64,000 bases of DNA from Glandiceps talaboti (Eukaryota > Hemichordata > Enteropneusta > Spengelidae): positions 15,834,276-15,898,275 of the forward strand of contig NC_135568.1 in the NCBI RefSeq assembly GCF_964340395.1, written 5' to 3'. A model generated the notes under the pieces. It worked only from the letters and a program-made list of their open reading frames with translations. It made no database searches and had not been told where the DNA came from. How positions within the stretch are numbered: the stretch's first letter is position 1; each line of letters starts with the position of its first letter. Shown piece by piece: positions 31,004-42,239 of the stretch. A program made the position numbers and the translations under genes.

Positions 31004-33559
31004 TCAGTCTTTTCAAGATATTGCTTATAACTGATTGTCTACTCAAAACTATTTAAATGGTGAAAACATTTCTCAATTTTAATGAAATTTTACTGTGCAT
31101 AAAGGAATGTATTACAATAGGTGTCAAAATGCAAGTGAAAGTCAGCTTTGTTACAGTTTAGCACAGATGGTCTTTGCGAAGTCTTCCAAAACCCAAAGGC
31201 ATCCTACAACAAAGAATGGTGGAAAGGTGTAAATAGTACCACATCATCACAATTTTAAACAAAAAAGGGAAAAAAGTATTTATCAGCTGATTTATCAGCA
31301 AACCATCGATCCTCTGGGGAATCCATTTTCGCTATCTAGGCGAAGTAATGATTCATAGCCTAGGTTTACAAAACATACTCGCCCTTGTGGTACAGTAGTG
31401 GTGATTATGTTTCAGCGAGTGAAGTCAAAACCCACGATTTGGAAGTTATCTTTTCGTGAACCACATGCATAGCTATTTTGTAATAAAAAAAATAACTCAC
31501 CACTCGTATCTCTCCCGTTATCTAGTAATCTATCTGTTAGACCTCGGATGTTCTTCCGTTACAATTACGACACACGACCTAACATCGCTATCGAGGATGT
31601 TCGGGCAAGCCCTCACTGCAAACTTCGTTCGCTTATATGTTATAGTAACTTATACGAAAGAAAGCCCGAACGTCGAGCAGCAAGACTAGTTATCGAGTAC
31701 AGGTCAACAGATCGTTTCCATGTAAACATATACCGTCCCGTGTTGTTCATCGACACTACTTCACTTAGGTGACACTAAATAAAATGTCACAGAAACGAAC
31801 AACGTGGTACATTATCATTCCCAGTTATTGAATTTTTGGGTACATGTCCTCAAAAATCTACGATATTCAATGTACAGATTTTCCATCGGTATACGCGGTA
31901 CGTCAGTATCGAACGCTAAGTCCCCCCCCCCCTTCCCTTCGTAGCACGTGTCATCACGCTACAGTCTTCGACCTTCCAAATGCGAAGTCGTCGTATACGC
32001 GTAGTAGAGCGAAGCTGTCGGATAACTATCCCTCTTGAAAACTATGTACTCGCTTATTTCATTTTCTTTTGATTGAGTTCATTACCAACCACAAATTGAC
32101 ACGAGGTGGTTTCGTCTTCTTTCTAAACACGGCCCGTGCTCACTGAAGCCCTCGCGTGGTGCCGTGTCATCTCCGACTATTTTTGCTTTTGTAAAAAAAA
32201 TTAACATGCCGAAGAGCTAGAGACATGAGAGAGCTATATTGCTAGACATGTCTGACAGTTTTCGTTTTGCATTGACGTTGAAGCGATGTGTTGAATCATA
32301 GATCCTCCACCCATGATTGAATGTACTGTGTATGCTGTATCCAGATGAACCGGCGCTGGTAGACACAACAAATTCAACAATGGCAACATATCAAATTACA
32401 ACAATAGTGGTGCGTCTTTTGACGTTGATTTCGACACAGATACATGTTATGTATCAAAATAAAAACAATCGACTCTGAGTAAGATGCTTCAAAGCAAAAC
32501 ATAGTACATCTACAATCGCGACCGGACTATACATTGTTACTCCAAGAAAATACCATCATACTAAAGATGTTTTATGAAGCTAACTAGATTCTTTATTAGT
32601 TAAAACACCACTTTCAAAGCATTTGGTATATTTTCCGTCGTTTCATGTTGAACGGGAACCCAGGGAACATTTACTCTCTCACCGGAAACCACTACGTTTA
32701 TTTTACATAAAACCTGAGACCGCTAAAACGTAGCTTGACACTCTGCTTTCCATAAAAGGAAGTAGGCTCCGCCCTCAATTTGTTCGCAAACATATGCAAA
32801 TGAGGAAGTTAATTTTTAACCCGAATAGCCAAAATCGCATGTCGAATAGTGGGCGTTGGCTACCTTTGAACTGACAGATTTCATATTTTTTGGCCAATAG
32901 AATGGTCATAACATGGAAAAAAGCAAATTTTCGAAGGTGATAAAGGATGTGACACTTACAACTTTTCTGTAAGGAATGTGTTAAACGTTTTTTGTTTGTT
33001 TCAACTCAAACACATGTTTTTGTCATTTTCTCAAGTTTACATTTTGTAAAGAATTGCGTTACTTTGTGGAAATTAGCAACCTCAAAGAGTACCCGACAAT
33101 AACAAACACAGTAGGATCTTATTCACCACGTCAGTGGCTCCAAAACCGTGTCTCAGATTTTTGATTGCGTCTTTTGTTCGAAAGTAAGACGGATTTAGAT
33201 GAGACATACATGGTTTATTTGGACACTATTTATTATTATTTATATATCTTCGTTACAAAAACAGATAGGAAAAATCTGAGACACGGTTTTGTAGCCACTG
33301 ACGTGGTGATAAACACTGTGCGTCGTTTTCTATTGTTGGTCGAAATTTGAAGGAGCTAATTTTTGTTGAACCAAACATGCAAATTATCACGTATGTAGAG
33401 GTCACGTGATCTGAAGTACATAAAACCAAATTTTACTAATTTCATTGTAAAGAGTGGATCAAGAGCTTTCAGAAAATGTATAGTTATGGATGTGTAAAAT
33501 CATTACTTTCTTAACTGCAAACCAATATCAGCAAGGGACATTGAACGTGGTCTATAACC
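30485..33559. mobile_element. TTAA-flanked element with short inverted ends
   Basis: TTAA at 30481-30484 is followed by GGTTATAGACCACG, and CGTGGTCTATAACC is followed by TTAA at 33560-33563. A TTAA target with GG-starting ends suits Kolobok-type elements; piggyBac also uses TTAA but usually starts with CC. No transposase frame is recognisable in the 3.07 kb, so it would be non-autonomous. Inside are a (CT)n tract at 30943-31000, a palindrome at 33072-33361 and a stretch at 31990-32750 related to 54180-54900. Confidence 0.5.
33072..33361. repeat. Large imperfect palindrome (fold-back element)
   Basis: The inner arms CACCACGTCAGTGGCT.CAAAACCGTGTCTCAGATTTTT (33124-33162) and their complement (33270-33308) pair almost perfectly. 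Outer arms out to about 33072 and 33361 still align (ATTAGC, GACAATA or AACAATA, CACAGT). The centre is AT-rich. Confidence 0.85.
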
Positions 33560-33940
33560 TTAAGCAATGAACGATCTATGGCCTGAGCAGCAACATGAAT
33601 TGAAGTTTCAGTGCCTGCCAGCAACATGAAGTTTCAGTGACATGTATACCCCACGGTACACACAGACAGGAAGTAGAGCGCCTAATAAACCAGATTTAAA
33701 CTGAATACCTTCCGTAAGGGTATAGGCTTGCAATTTCATGATTTATGCAAGAAATTTAGCTCTATATCTGTGATTTTTCAAGTCCCTATAGTCGATTTTC
33801 CGGTTCCAAGATACATTGCGCGAGAGGACGTCGGTTATGTTGTTAGATTTAGTCTTGTTTTGTCTTTATTACATTTGAAATAACATTTTCACCGGACGCT
33901 GCGCGGTGGAGTGTACCGATTGAATAGCGCCTTCAACGCT

Positions 33941-34298
33941 ATTTTGTGGTTCCTTGATTCGGATAATATTGTCGTAATTTAAGGTGTACATAAGTATACG
34001 CAAATATGTTTGGACTTCATGGTCCTACCTAACTATCAGTTCAGATTGGTGATTTCATCAACAGTTGTTTTATTTATGAAACCGTTATGAAAACGCAAAC
34101 CATGAAAATGTATCATGTGCATGTGATTTAGGTGTTGGAGTCATTTGGTGAAGTGAAATCTGTTGAAACATGAGTATTTACCTTATTTCTTTCAGAAAAG
34201 GAGAAATGATGAGTCGTTAGACATTTTTTGAGATTATGAGACAATTTAATTTTGGTGATCTTTTAATTGATGAAAACCTTGAAAAAGTTATGTTATTA

Positions 34299-34340
<42 letters not shown>

Positions 34341-36612
34341 GTGCATGCGTGCGTGTGTGTATGTGTTACACCTTGTCGATCTGCAGTCTTTTGTTCCGTG
34401 ACATTCAAGTAAACTATGTTGCAACAAAAACTAATTCTTACAACAACAAAAATCTGCATAGTAAGCAATTTATTGTCATTTGCCCAACTCCTCGGCATCT
34501 TGGATTTCCTTTGTAGGGAGTAAATATCAAATAAACTACCTTGATACCTAATCATCAAAGGGTGTCTCTGGCTAACTCACTTGTTGGTTTTCAATTTTGC
34601 CTCCGGACTGATTTGTGTAAGATGTTGTAATTTTGAAAAAATAACTAAGCCAAACATGAATGAACTCTCCATTACCCCAAGTTTACACAGAATACCTGTA
34701 TTTCCTGGAGTGGTGTTCTGTACACACTCAACTATAGAGGGCGACCTAACACGGGCGCGCGGGGGGGGGGGGGTGTTGTGTGCTGCGCTTTGTTAGCTAG
34801 TCTATCTGAAGAGCAGTATGGCTAATCAAGTAACATAATCCTCTTCTAATGCTGAGAAAGCTATGAGCTTATTTTGGTACAGTTGAAAGCATGTTCACCA
34901 ACCCAACACACAACTGTTAAACACAAACAGCATTCACACAAAGTATGAGTCAGTGTTTCAAATGGACAGCATGCATTTATTTGAACACAGGAAAACATAA
35001 CGTAGTGAAAGACTTGTCACTCTTGTAAGTCAAACTATGTCCTCGTCTGTCTTGTTTAACAAACTTAAATATACATGTGCTAATAAGTCTAAAATGTATT
35101 TGTAAATACGTTTTCAGTAGGGAATTACGTAGACGTGGTCACAAGTAAATGTAATAAGCATAAATATAGCGCACTACTTTGCTCTGAGCAAATATTCTTC
35201 CGCTCTGAGGTAGGCTGATGGGACTCGGTCTCAGCTCTGATCGATAAAGTCACGATTACTACAAAATCTTTTGTAGTAACCATGATAAAGTCAAGTTTAT
35301 GAGGAATATTTCGAACGGGCCGTTCGTGTACATCTTCATATACATGGACGTTTTAACTCGTACATGATGAAAAGGTCATCAGGATAGCTTTAAACTATAC
35401 GACATGATTGATTTGGACAATATCTTTTAAGTAACCTCTCAGGGTCTGATGTAGGGTCTAAGCTCCGTAGGCTCTGCGACCTCTGTGATAGAGGGTCCTC
35501 TGTCTGAGAAGTCAACTCTATCAAGAGGGAGGCCAGTGTATCCGATATACTCCGGAAGCTTCAATGGCAATGCCTTGAAAATCGCAGGGCAGTTAGCAGA
35601 CTAACTTTCCTATACAAAGCTACAAATAATCTAATTGCTTTTCAAGATGATAAACTACCAGAATCATTATCATGTTCTACTAGGGGAAGTGCACCTGGTT
35701 CTTCTTTCATATCGATCAACGCTAAGAAAAACTGTTATAAATATTCACTTATTCCTCGGACAATTCCAGAATGGAATCTCTTACCATTATCCATTCAACA
35801 AGCAAAGACAATAGACGGTTTCAAATCTGCCCTCTCCAGCATTGATATCACCGATCTCATAGATCGTGCTCCCCTCAGTGAACACGGGTGAGATAAAAAA
35901 GGACGCCGCCTGCGTTACCCCTGTGTGATGATAATCCTTTCGGATGTTTACTCAGTATAGAAGTAGAAGTAGAATATGTTATTGTTAATTCTGTGCCCTT
36001 ACAGAGGCTGCAATAGATGGGTATGCTCCCAAGAGAGATGTTGTGCCGAGGTCTGTGCCAGGAGTAATGATCGTACATCTATATGATCATGAAATTCCTT
36101 GTGGAAATCTAGGCAGTGCAGAGAGGGCGTAATATTATTTAACATAATGAGAAGCACAAGAAAATAACCATAGGGGGGGCAGGAAACTGGTCCATTGATT
36201 CTTAAAAGTCATCATTCAATGTTTTTTTGACATTGGAAATGAAATGAAAAAACTTTTATTTGAACTAAAGACAACGTAAAAGTTCTCTGGACATGATTGA
36301 TAGTCCAATACACTACAGTCTATATTAACATTCAACCCCCGTTGACCCCGTGGTTTCGACCAATAGAAAGCTTCGTAGTTCAGTTGCTACAACATGACAA
36401 TGTTCTATTTCATGAAGAAAATGTCTTTGGTACTGATGGCAGGAGAACAATAACTAATATATAAGATTTACCGTGGCCGAAAACGACAAATCTCTTTTCT
36501 GTTTGTTGAAACAAGAGCGATTTTTCAAACAGTAGAGTGATATAATACAAACAGAAGAGCGATTTCGGTAAAGATTCCACTCCGTTAATTTACCTAACAC
36601 ACTGACGAGCTA
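33941..36612 (+). repeat. Segmental duplication block 1, copy 2
   Basis: It is the second copy of 17934-23605, lacking 18637-21670. The junction reads AAGCCAAAC|ATGAATGAAC at about 34653. The (GT)n tract is longer here (34302-34340). It ends at 36612, where unrelated sequence starts. Confidence 0.93.
35514..35891 (+). mobile_element. CR1/L2-like LINE 3' end, copy 2
   Basis: This is the same fragment as at 22518-22874, duplicated with the block. Its end is longer (ITDLIDRAPLSEHG before the stop), where copy 1 has lost a few codons, so this copy may be closer to the original end. Confidence 0.85.
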
Positions 36613-37034
36613 TACGAAAAGTCTCATTTGCCCATGTCTGTCAGGGTGGGTAAAGGTGGGTCGTATTTTGGGGGGTATATTTGTCTTACTGGGAAAGACC
36701 ATACTGTCATCCATCTTCACCAGGGGTGGTGACAGGGGGGGAACCATAGTGTTTAACATATTTTGTCCTCCTAAACCCAGCGAAATACTTGCAAGTGTTG
36801 GAAGCATTTGACACCCCGGGTATAGTTACCATAGTGACACCTTTACCCAACCTTTTCACCCACAGGAAATCAAGGTAAACATGGTTGTTTGAACTTTGGA
36901 CATAGTGGAATATTTGTCAAAACTTTTACCAGGGGGTCAAAGTCCAATAAATGTTAGCCTTTTACAAACAGATTAAGCTGGTAATTTGAACATATTTGTC
37001 CCGGTGGTACTTCGCTGATCATAGCTGCTCGTAA
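36613..37034 (+). other. Spacer between block 1 copy 2 and tandem array
   Basis: G-rich, non-coding text (TGGGTAAAGGTGGG, GGGGGGGAACC). I see no gene. Confidence 0.5.
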
Positions 37035-39610
37035 TCTATAGGAGTGGTATTCTTATTTTGTTCCTATCTTTACACAGGGGGCAAAGGTGGTTATATGTGG
37101 ATGAACGTTCCAGTGGTAAATGTTTCAATTTTACCCCTATTGTTCACTATTGTGTCAGTAGTTCAAAGTCACAGCTGTATCGTTTCGGTAAATTTGGTCG
37201 TTTGTATAATTACCTTCCCATTCTAGTTCATCGGTACAAAACATGGTCCTCTGACTTCATCTTGCACCCAGTTCATATATTAGCGTTATGTACATGTGTA
37301 TACGTGTATGCCCCCATCTAGAAAGGGTGCTAAAGACACATATTTGTCTGTGTGGAAAATGGTCAACTTTTACCGTGAGGGGAGATGAGGGTAAAGTTTT
37401 ATGTCTTTCCTAAGTTTGTCACCACACACAATTATCTGATTGTTCCTATCTTTACACAGGGGGCAAAGGTGGTTATATGTGGATGAACGTTCCAGTGGTA
37501 AATGTACCATTTTTACCCTTATTGTTCACTATTGTGTCAGTAGTTCAAAGTCACAGCTGTATCGTTTCGGTAAATTTGGTCGTTTGTGTATTACCTTCCC
37601 ATTCTAGTTCATCGGTACAAAACATGGTCCTCTGACTTCATCTTGCACCCAGTTCATATATTAGCGTTATGTACATGTGTATACGTGTATGCCCCCATCT
37701 AGAAAGGGTGCTAAAGACACATATTTGTCTGTGTGGAAAATGGTCAACTTTTACCGTGAGGGGAGATGAGGGTAAAGTTTTATGTCTTTCCTAAGTTTGT
37801 CACCACACACAATTATCTGATTGTTCCTATCTTTACACAGGGGGCAAAGGTGGTTATATGTGGATGAACGTTCCAGTGGTAAATGTACCATTTTTGCCCT
37901 TATTGTTCACTATTGTGTCAGTAGTTCAAAGTCACAGCTGTATCGTTTCGGTATATTTGGTCGTCTGTGTATAGTCTTCCCATTCTAGTTCATCGGTACA
38001 AAACATGGTCCTCTGACTTCATCTTGCACCCAGTTCATATATTAGCGTTATGTACATGTGTATACGTGTATGCCCCCATCTAGAAAGGGTGCTAAAGACA
38101 CATATTTGTCTGTGTGGAAAACGGTCAACTTTTACCGTGAGGGGAGATGAGGGTAAAGTTTTATGTCTTTCCTAAGTTTGTCACCACACACAATTATCTG
38201 ATTGTTCCTATCTTTACACAGGGGGCAAAGGTGGTTATATGTGGATGAACGTTCCAGTGGTAAATGTACCATTTTTGCCCTTATTGTTCACTATTGTGTC
38301 AGTAGTTCAAAGTCACAGCTGTATCGTTTCGGTATATTTGGTCGTCTGTGTATAGTCTTCCCATTCTAGTTTATCGGTACAAAACATGGTCCTCTGACTT
38401 CATCTTGCACCCAGATCATACATTAGCGTTATGTACATGTGTATACATGTATGCCCCCATCTAGAAAGGGTGCTAAAGACACATATTTGTCTGTGTGGAA
38501 AACGGTCAACTTTTACCGTGAGGGGAGATGAGGGTAAAGTTCTATGTCTTTCCTAAGTTTGTCACCACACACAATTATCTGATTGTTCCTATCTTTACAC
38601 AGGGGGCAAAGGTGGTTATATGTGGATGAACGTTCCAGTGGTAAATGTACCATTTTTACCCTTATTGTTCACTATTGTGTCAGTAGTTCAAAGTCACAGC
38701 TGTATCGTTTCGGTAAATTTGGTCGTTTGTGTATTACCTTCCCATTCTAGTTCATCGGTACAAAACATGGTCCTCTGACTTCATCTTGCACCCAGTTCAT
38801 ATATTAGCGTTATGTACATGTGTATACGTGTATGCCCCCATCTAGAAAGGGTGCTAAAGACACATATTTGTCTGTGTGGAAAACGGTCAACTTTTACCGT
38901 GAGGGGAGATGACGGTAAAGTTCTATGTCTTCCCCAAGTTAGTAATACCATAAACAATTATCTGATTGTTCCTATCTTTACACAGGAGGCAAAGGTGGTT
39001 GTATGTGAATGTTCCAGTGGTGAATGTTACATTTTTATTTTACCCTTTCCTGTCGTTTCGGTCGTCTGTGTATTACCTTCCCATTCTAGTTCATTGGTAC
39101 AAAACGTGGTCCTCTGACTTCATCTTGCACCCAGTTCAATCATATTTCTTTTCATCTAGAAAGGGTGCTAAAGACACACGTGTGCGTGGAAAACGATCAA
39201 CTATTTTACTTGAGGGGCAATGAGGGTAAATCCCCTAGTCTTCCCTATATTAGTTATACCACAAACAATTATCTGATTGCCCCATTCTTTTCAGAGGCGG
39301 CAAAGGTGGATATATGAGGATAAAAATTCCGGTAGTAACCGTAATTTTTTACACTATTTGTTTACTATTATGTCAGTAGTTCAAAGTCACGCTTCGGGTT
39401 TTATTATTTATTTCGAGTTAACTGGTACAAAACATGAATGGTCTTCGATCTGGTACCCAATTCATCCTTTAGCGTTATGTACACGTGTATACTGATATGC
39501 TCCATCTAGAAATGAAGTGACAGGCGTACTTTGTTAGTCATACTATGAAGATATATCTGATAGTCCCTTTCTTTACACAATACTAGGCAAGGGTAGTTAT
39601 ATATGGATAA
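37035..39610 (+). repeat. ~381-bp tandem array, decaying to the right
   Basis: The marker GCAAAGGTGG occurs at 37081, 37463, 37844, 38225, 38606 and 38989 (spacing 381-383). Shorter diverged units begin at 39300 and 39587. The first five units are nearly identical, the later ones progressively altered and shortened. Each unit contains TTCCTATCTTTACACAG, a good splice-acceptor look-alike, directly before GGGGCAAAGGTGG. After it one frame starts GKGGYMWMNVPVVNV and another RGQRWLYVDERSSGKC. Confidence 0.93.
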
Positions 39611-40150
39611 ACGGCTCCTCGATCACTGTGATTGGGGAATTTGAGCTTTTCTTTTGCGAACTTGAACATAGGCGACATTGTCGATATTAGATACATGTAA
39701 ACCGAGAAAAGAAGCCGGTCATGCTTGTTGTCCGATATTAAATCATCCTGTCGATAATATACTAACTATGCATTATTAATGTTGCTGTTTGTCTTTCCCA
39801 CAGCATGTAGTTACTCTTATCTCACTGTTCCCTGTCTCTACAGTGTAGGTGTGACTTGCGACTATGCAAATAATCTACTCATAGACAATAGAAAGAGACA
39901 CTATTCTTTCGTCAACGCTTCGATGTTTTTTTTTTTTTTAGATAAACAGAGACAGCATAATGGATATGTCTGAGCATATAGCAGACAATTGGCTTGATCT
40001 AAATATCGTTTAAGTTTTCAATCAGCTTCAATTTAGAAACGTAATGTCCCTCGTTTTCTGCCAACGACTTGTCTGTTATCATTTCAAACTCCCGACAAGT
40101 TGTCCCGCACAAGAGATGATCCAACCACAATCACCCCGAAATTGTAGGGT
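39611..40150 (+). other. Intergenic after the 381-bp array
   Basis: Non-coding AT-rich DNA with no repeat structure that I can identify and no supported gene. Confidence 0.5.
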
Positions 40151-40160
40151 TAGTTAATAT

Positions 40161-40211
40161 GCTAAGCCATAGATTATAGAGAGGAACATCTCTATTATCT
40201 ATGGCTAAGCC
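40161..40211. repeat. Short hairpin
   Basis: GCTAAGCCATAGATTATAGAGA pairs with TCTCTATTATCTATGGCTAAGC with one or two mismatches. A related small stem, CATAGACAAT/ATTGTCTATG, lies at 40531-40558. Confidence 0.85.
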
Positions 40212-40939
40212 AGCAAAATGTGTGAATTGGTTGCCATGGACAACTTGCGCAAAATCTAATACTGCATGTTAAAGATTTGCGTTTTCCTTTACATCGTAAC
40301 GTTCCAACCACAGATAAATGTGGTTCAACCATTCTTGTGTGCAGTATTTCGTAGTGTTACATAGTATAACGATTGAGTGCTTCCGCAGTTTGACTGTACG
40401 CGAGACAAGCTCTACTTTCGGATGTTCAGACCACGGACATAAATTACGTCCGTGTTCAGACGACCTAGAACATGGTTAAAGCATAGATAATAGATAAAGA
40501 CTACTGTCTATGGTTAAAGCGTAGTTAAAGCATAGACAATATAGAGAGATTGTCTATGGTTGAAGTAGGATGACTGACTGGTTAAAAGAAGTTAATTCTG
40601 ACAAATATATGGTAAAAATAGGACATTTTGTTAATATGATTTTAACGGGAAACGTTATAACGTTTGTAGTCCAAGTCATTGTAAAGTAACTGTAGTCAAA
40701 GTCGCACAGTCAACGATGACCCAAAGATCAGCCGCTACTTTCACTAAAATAACGCATTTTTACCAAACCCGGACAACTTTATGGGTGTTTCTGCGCTTTC
40801 TTAGATTAATTTAGCTCGCAACTCAGTTTGAACGGCTGAGTCACATACTTGATAAATTTTAGCTACCGTATCTATGAACACGTCATTGTAGTGTAATGGT
40901 AAGGATGTGAGAGGACGCGCGGGTGGTGGATGGGTGCTT

Positions 40940-41850
40940 GGGAACTCGATAGTAGGATATCGCGACATTGCACATTTTTACGATATCGGATGTTTATCGT
41001 CTGGTATCGATACTACAATAAAATAGATATTAGAGTATAGCATATGATTGTATCGAATAATATCGATGCTATTGTCTAAGTGTCGTCCACGGCTTCAAGC
41101 AAGACGATATGTTTGTACATTTCGTGTAGGATCGTTTGAGGCACATTATATCTATCACGATAGAAAGACTTCTCGGGCTACAAAATAGACGATATTTTAT
41201 TGAACTGGCCCAACAATGTCGCACCCCAAAATATGCTATGATATCGGATACTTTCGATACTATCATCTTGTATTGTCAATGGCCACAAAACAGACGATGT
41301 TGTTTTCTATTTTAACTGTGACCGTGACCCGACAATGTAGCTCCCAAAACACCAGATACTATCTGATGATACTATCGTATGGTATCGTCTAAGATTCCTA
41401 ACTAGACGATATATTTTAAAGTTTGATCGTGATCCAATATTGGTCTATAGGAGGTAAAGGGTACCTGAAGTGGCAAAGTGGGACCGTAAAGTGGGACTCC
41501 AACTTTGTGCCAAAAGTAGTGTCAGTCCAACTTCGCGCGATTTTCGGCAAAGTTGGACCGTTGCAACTTTGCCAATCTAGGTACCCTTACATACATGCTC
41601 GTCGAATAAACGAGACGATACTGTTGGATATTTATCTTGGTGTACACCTCTATTGCTGACAATGGTCTCCAATTCATATTATTTAACAATTTTGCCGTAA
41701 TAGCTACGATGTCGCACCCCCACCCAAAAAATGGGATGGTGTCGGATAATATCGACACTATCGTCTAGCATCGTCTAAGGCTTCAAACGTGACGATATTT
41801 TTACAATTGTGACCCGACATACGTGTCTAGTGAAATATACTTGACGATAA
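40940..41850. repeat. Degenerate CGATA/ATCG-rich repeats
   Basis: Imperfect ~110-140-bp units share GACGATAT, then GTGACCCGACAATGT, CTCCCAAAA or CACCCC.AAAA, GATATCGGATA and ACTATCGTCTAGCATCGTCTAAG. At least five units are visible. The array is interrupted by the fold-back element at 41454-41588. Confidence 0.75.
41454..41588. repeat. Fold-back element within the CGATA repeats
   Basis: The ends AAGGGTACCTGAAGTGGCAA and TTGCCAATCTAGGTACCCTT are inverted complements with few mismatches. Inside, CAAAGTTGGA or AAAGTGGGAC blocks also pair. About 135 bp, no coding content. Confidence 0.8.
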
Positions 41851-41855
41851 TAGAA

Positions 41856-42098
<243 letters not shown>

Positions 42099-42239
42099 CA
42101 CTTTACACAAACTCTGCTTAAAATTCACATGAAACATCAACGAGTCGCATTTTTGTATTTTTTGCCATTATCTTACTTATTGAAATTAATATGTCGAGTC
42201 ACATTACATTACTTGATCTAACATATCTTGAATTACTGG

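Noticed and set aside
37044-39223. Several 60-100-residue frames in the 381-bp array as separate genes
   Set aside because: They are the same repeat in different frames. Only a possible short exon core is noted as a finding.
40885-40965. Possible tRNA (TAGTGTAATGGTAAGGATG resembles a D-arm/A box)
   Set aside because: No matching B box with TTCGANTCC spacing and no acceptor stem pairing that I could draw.
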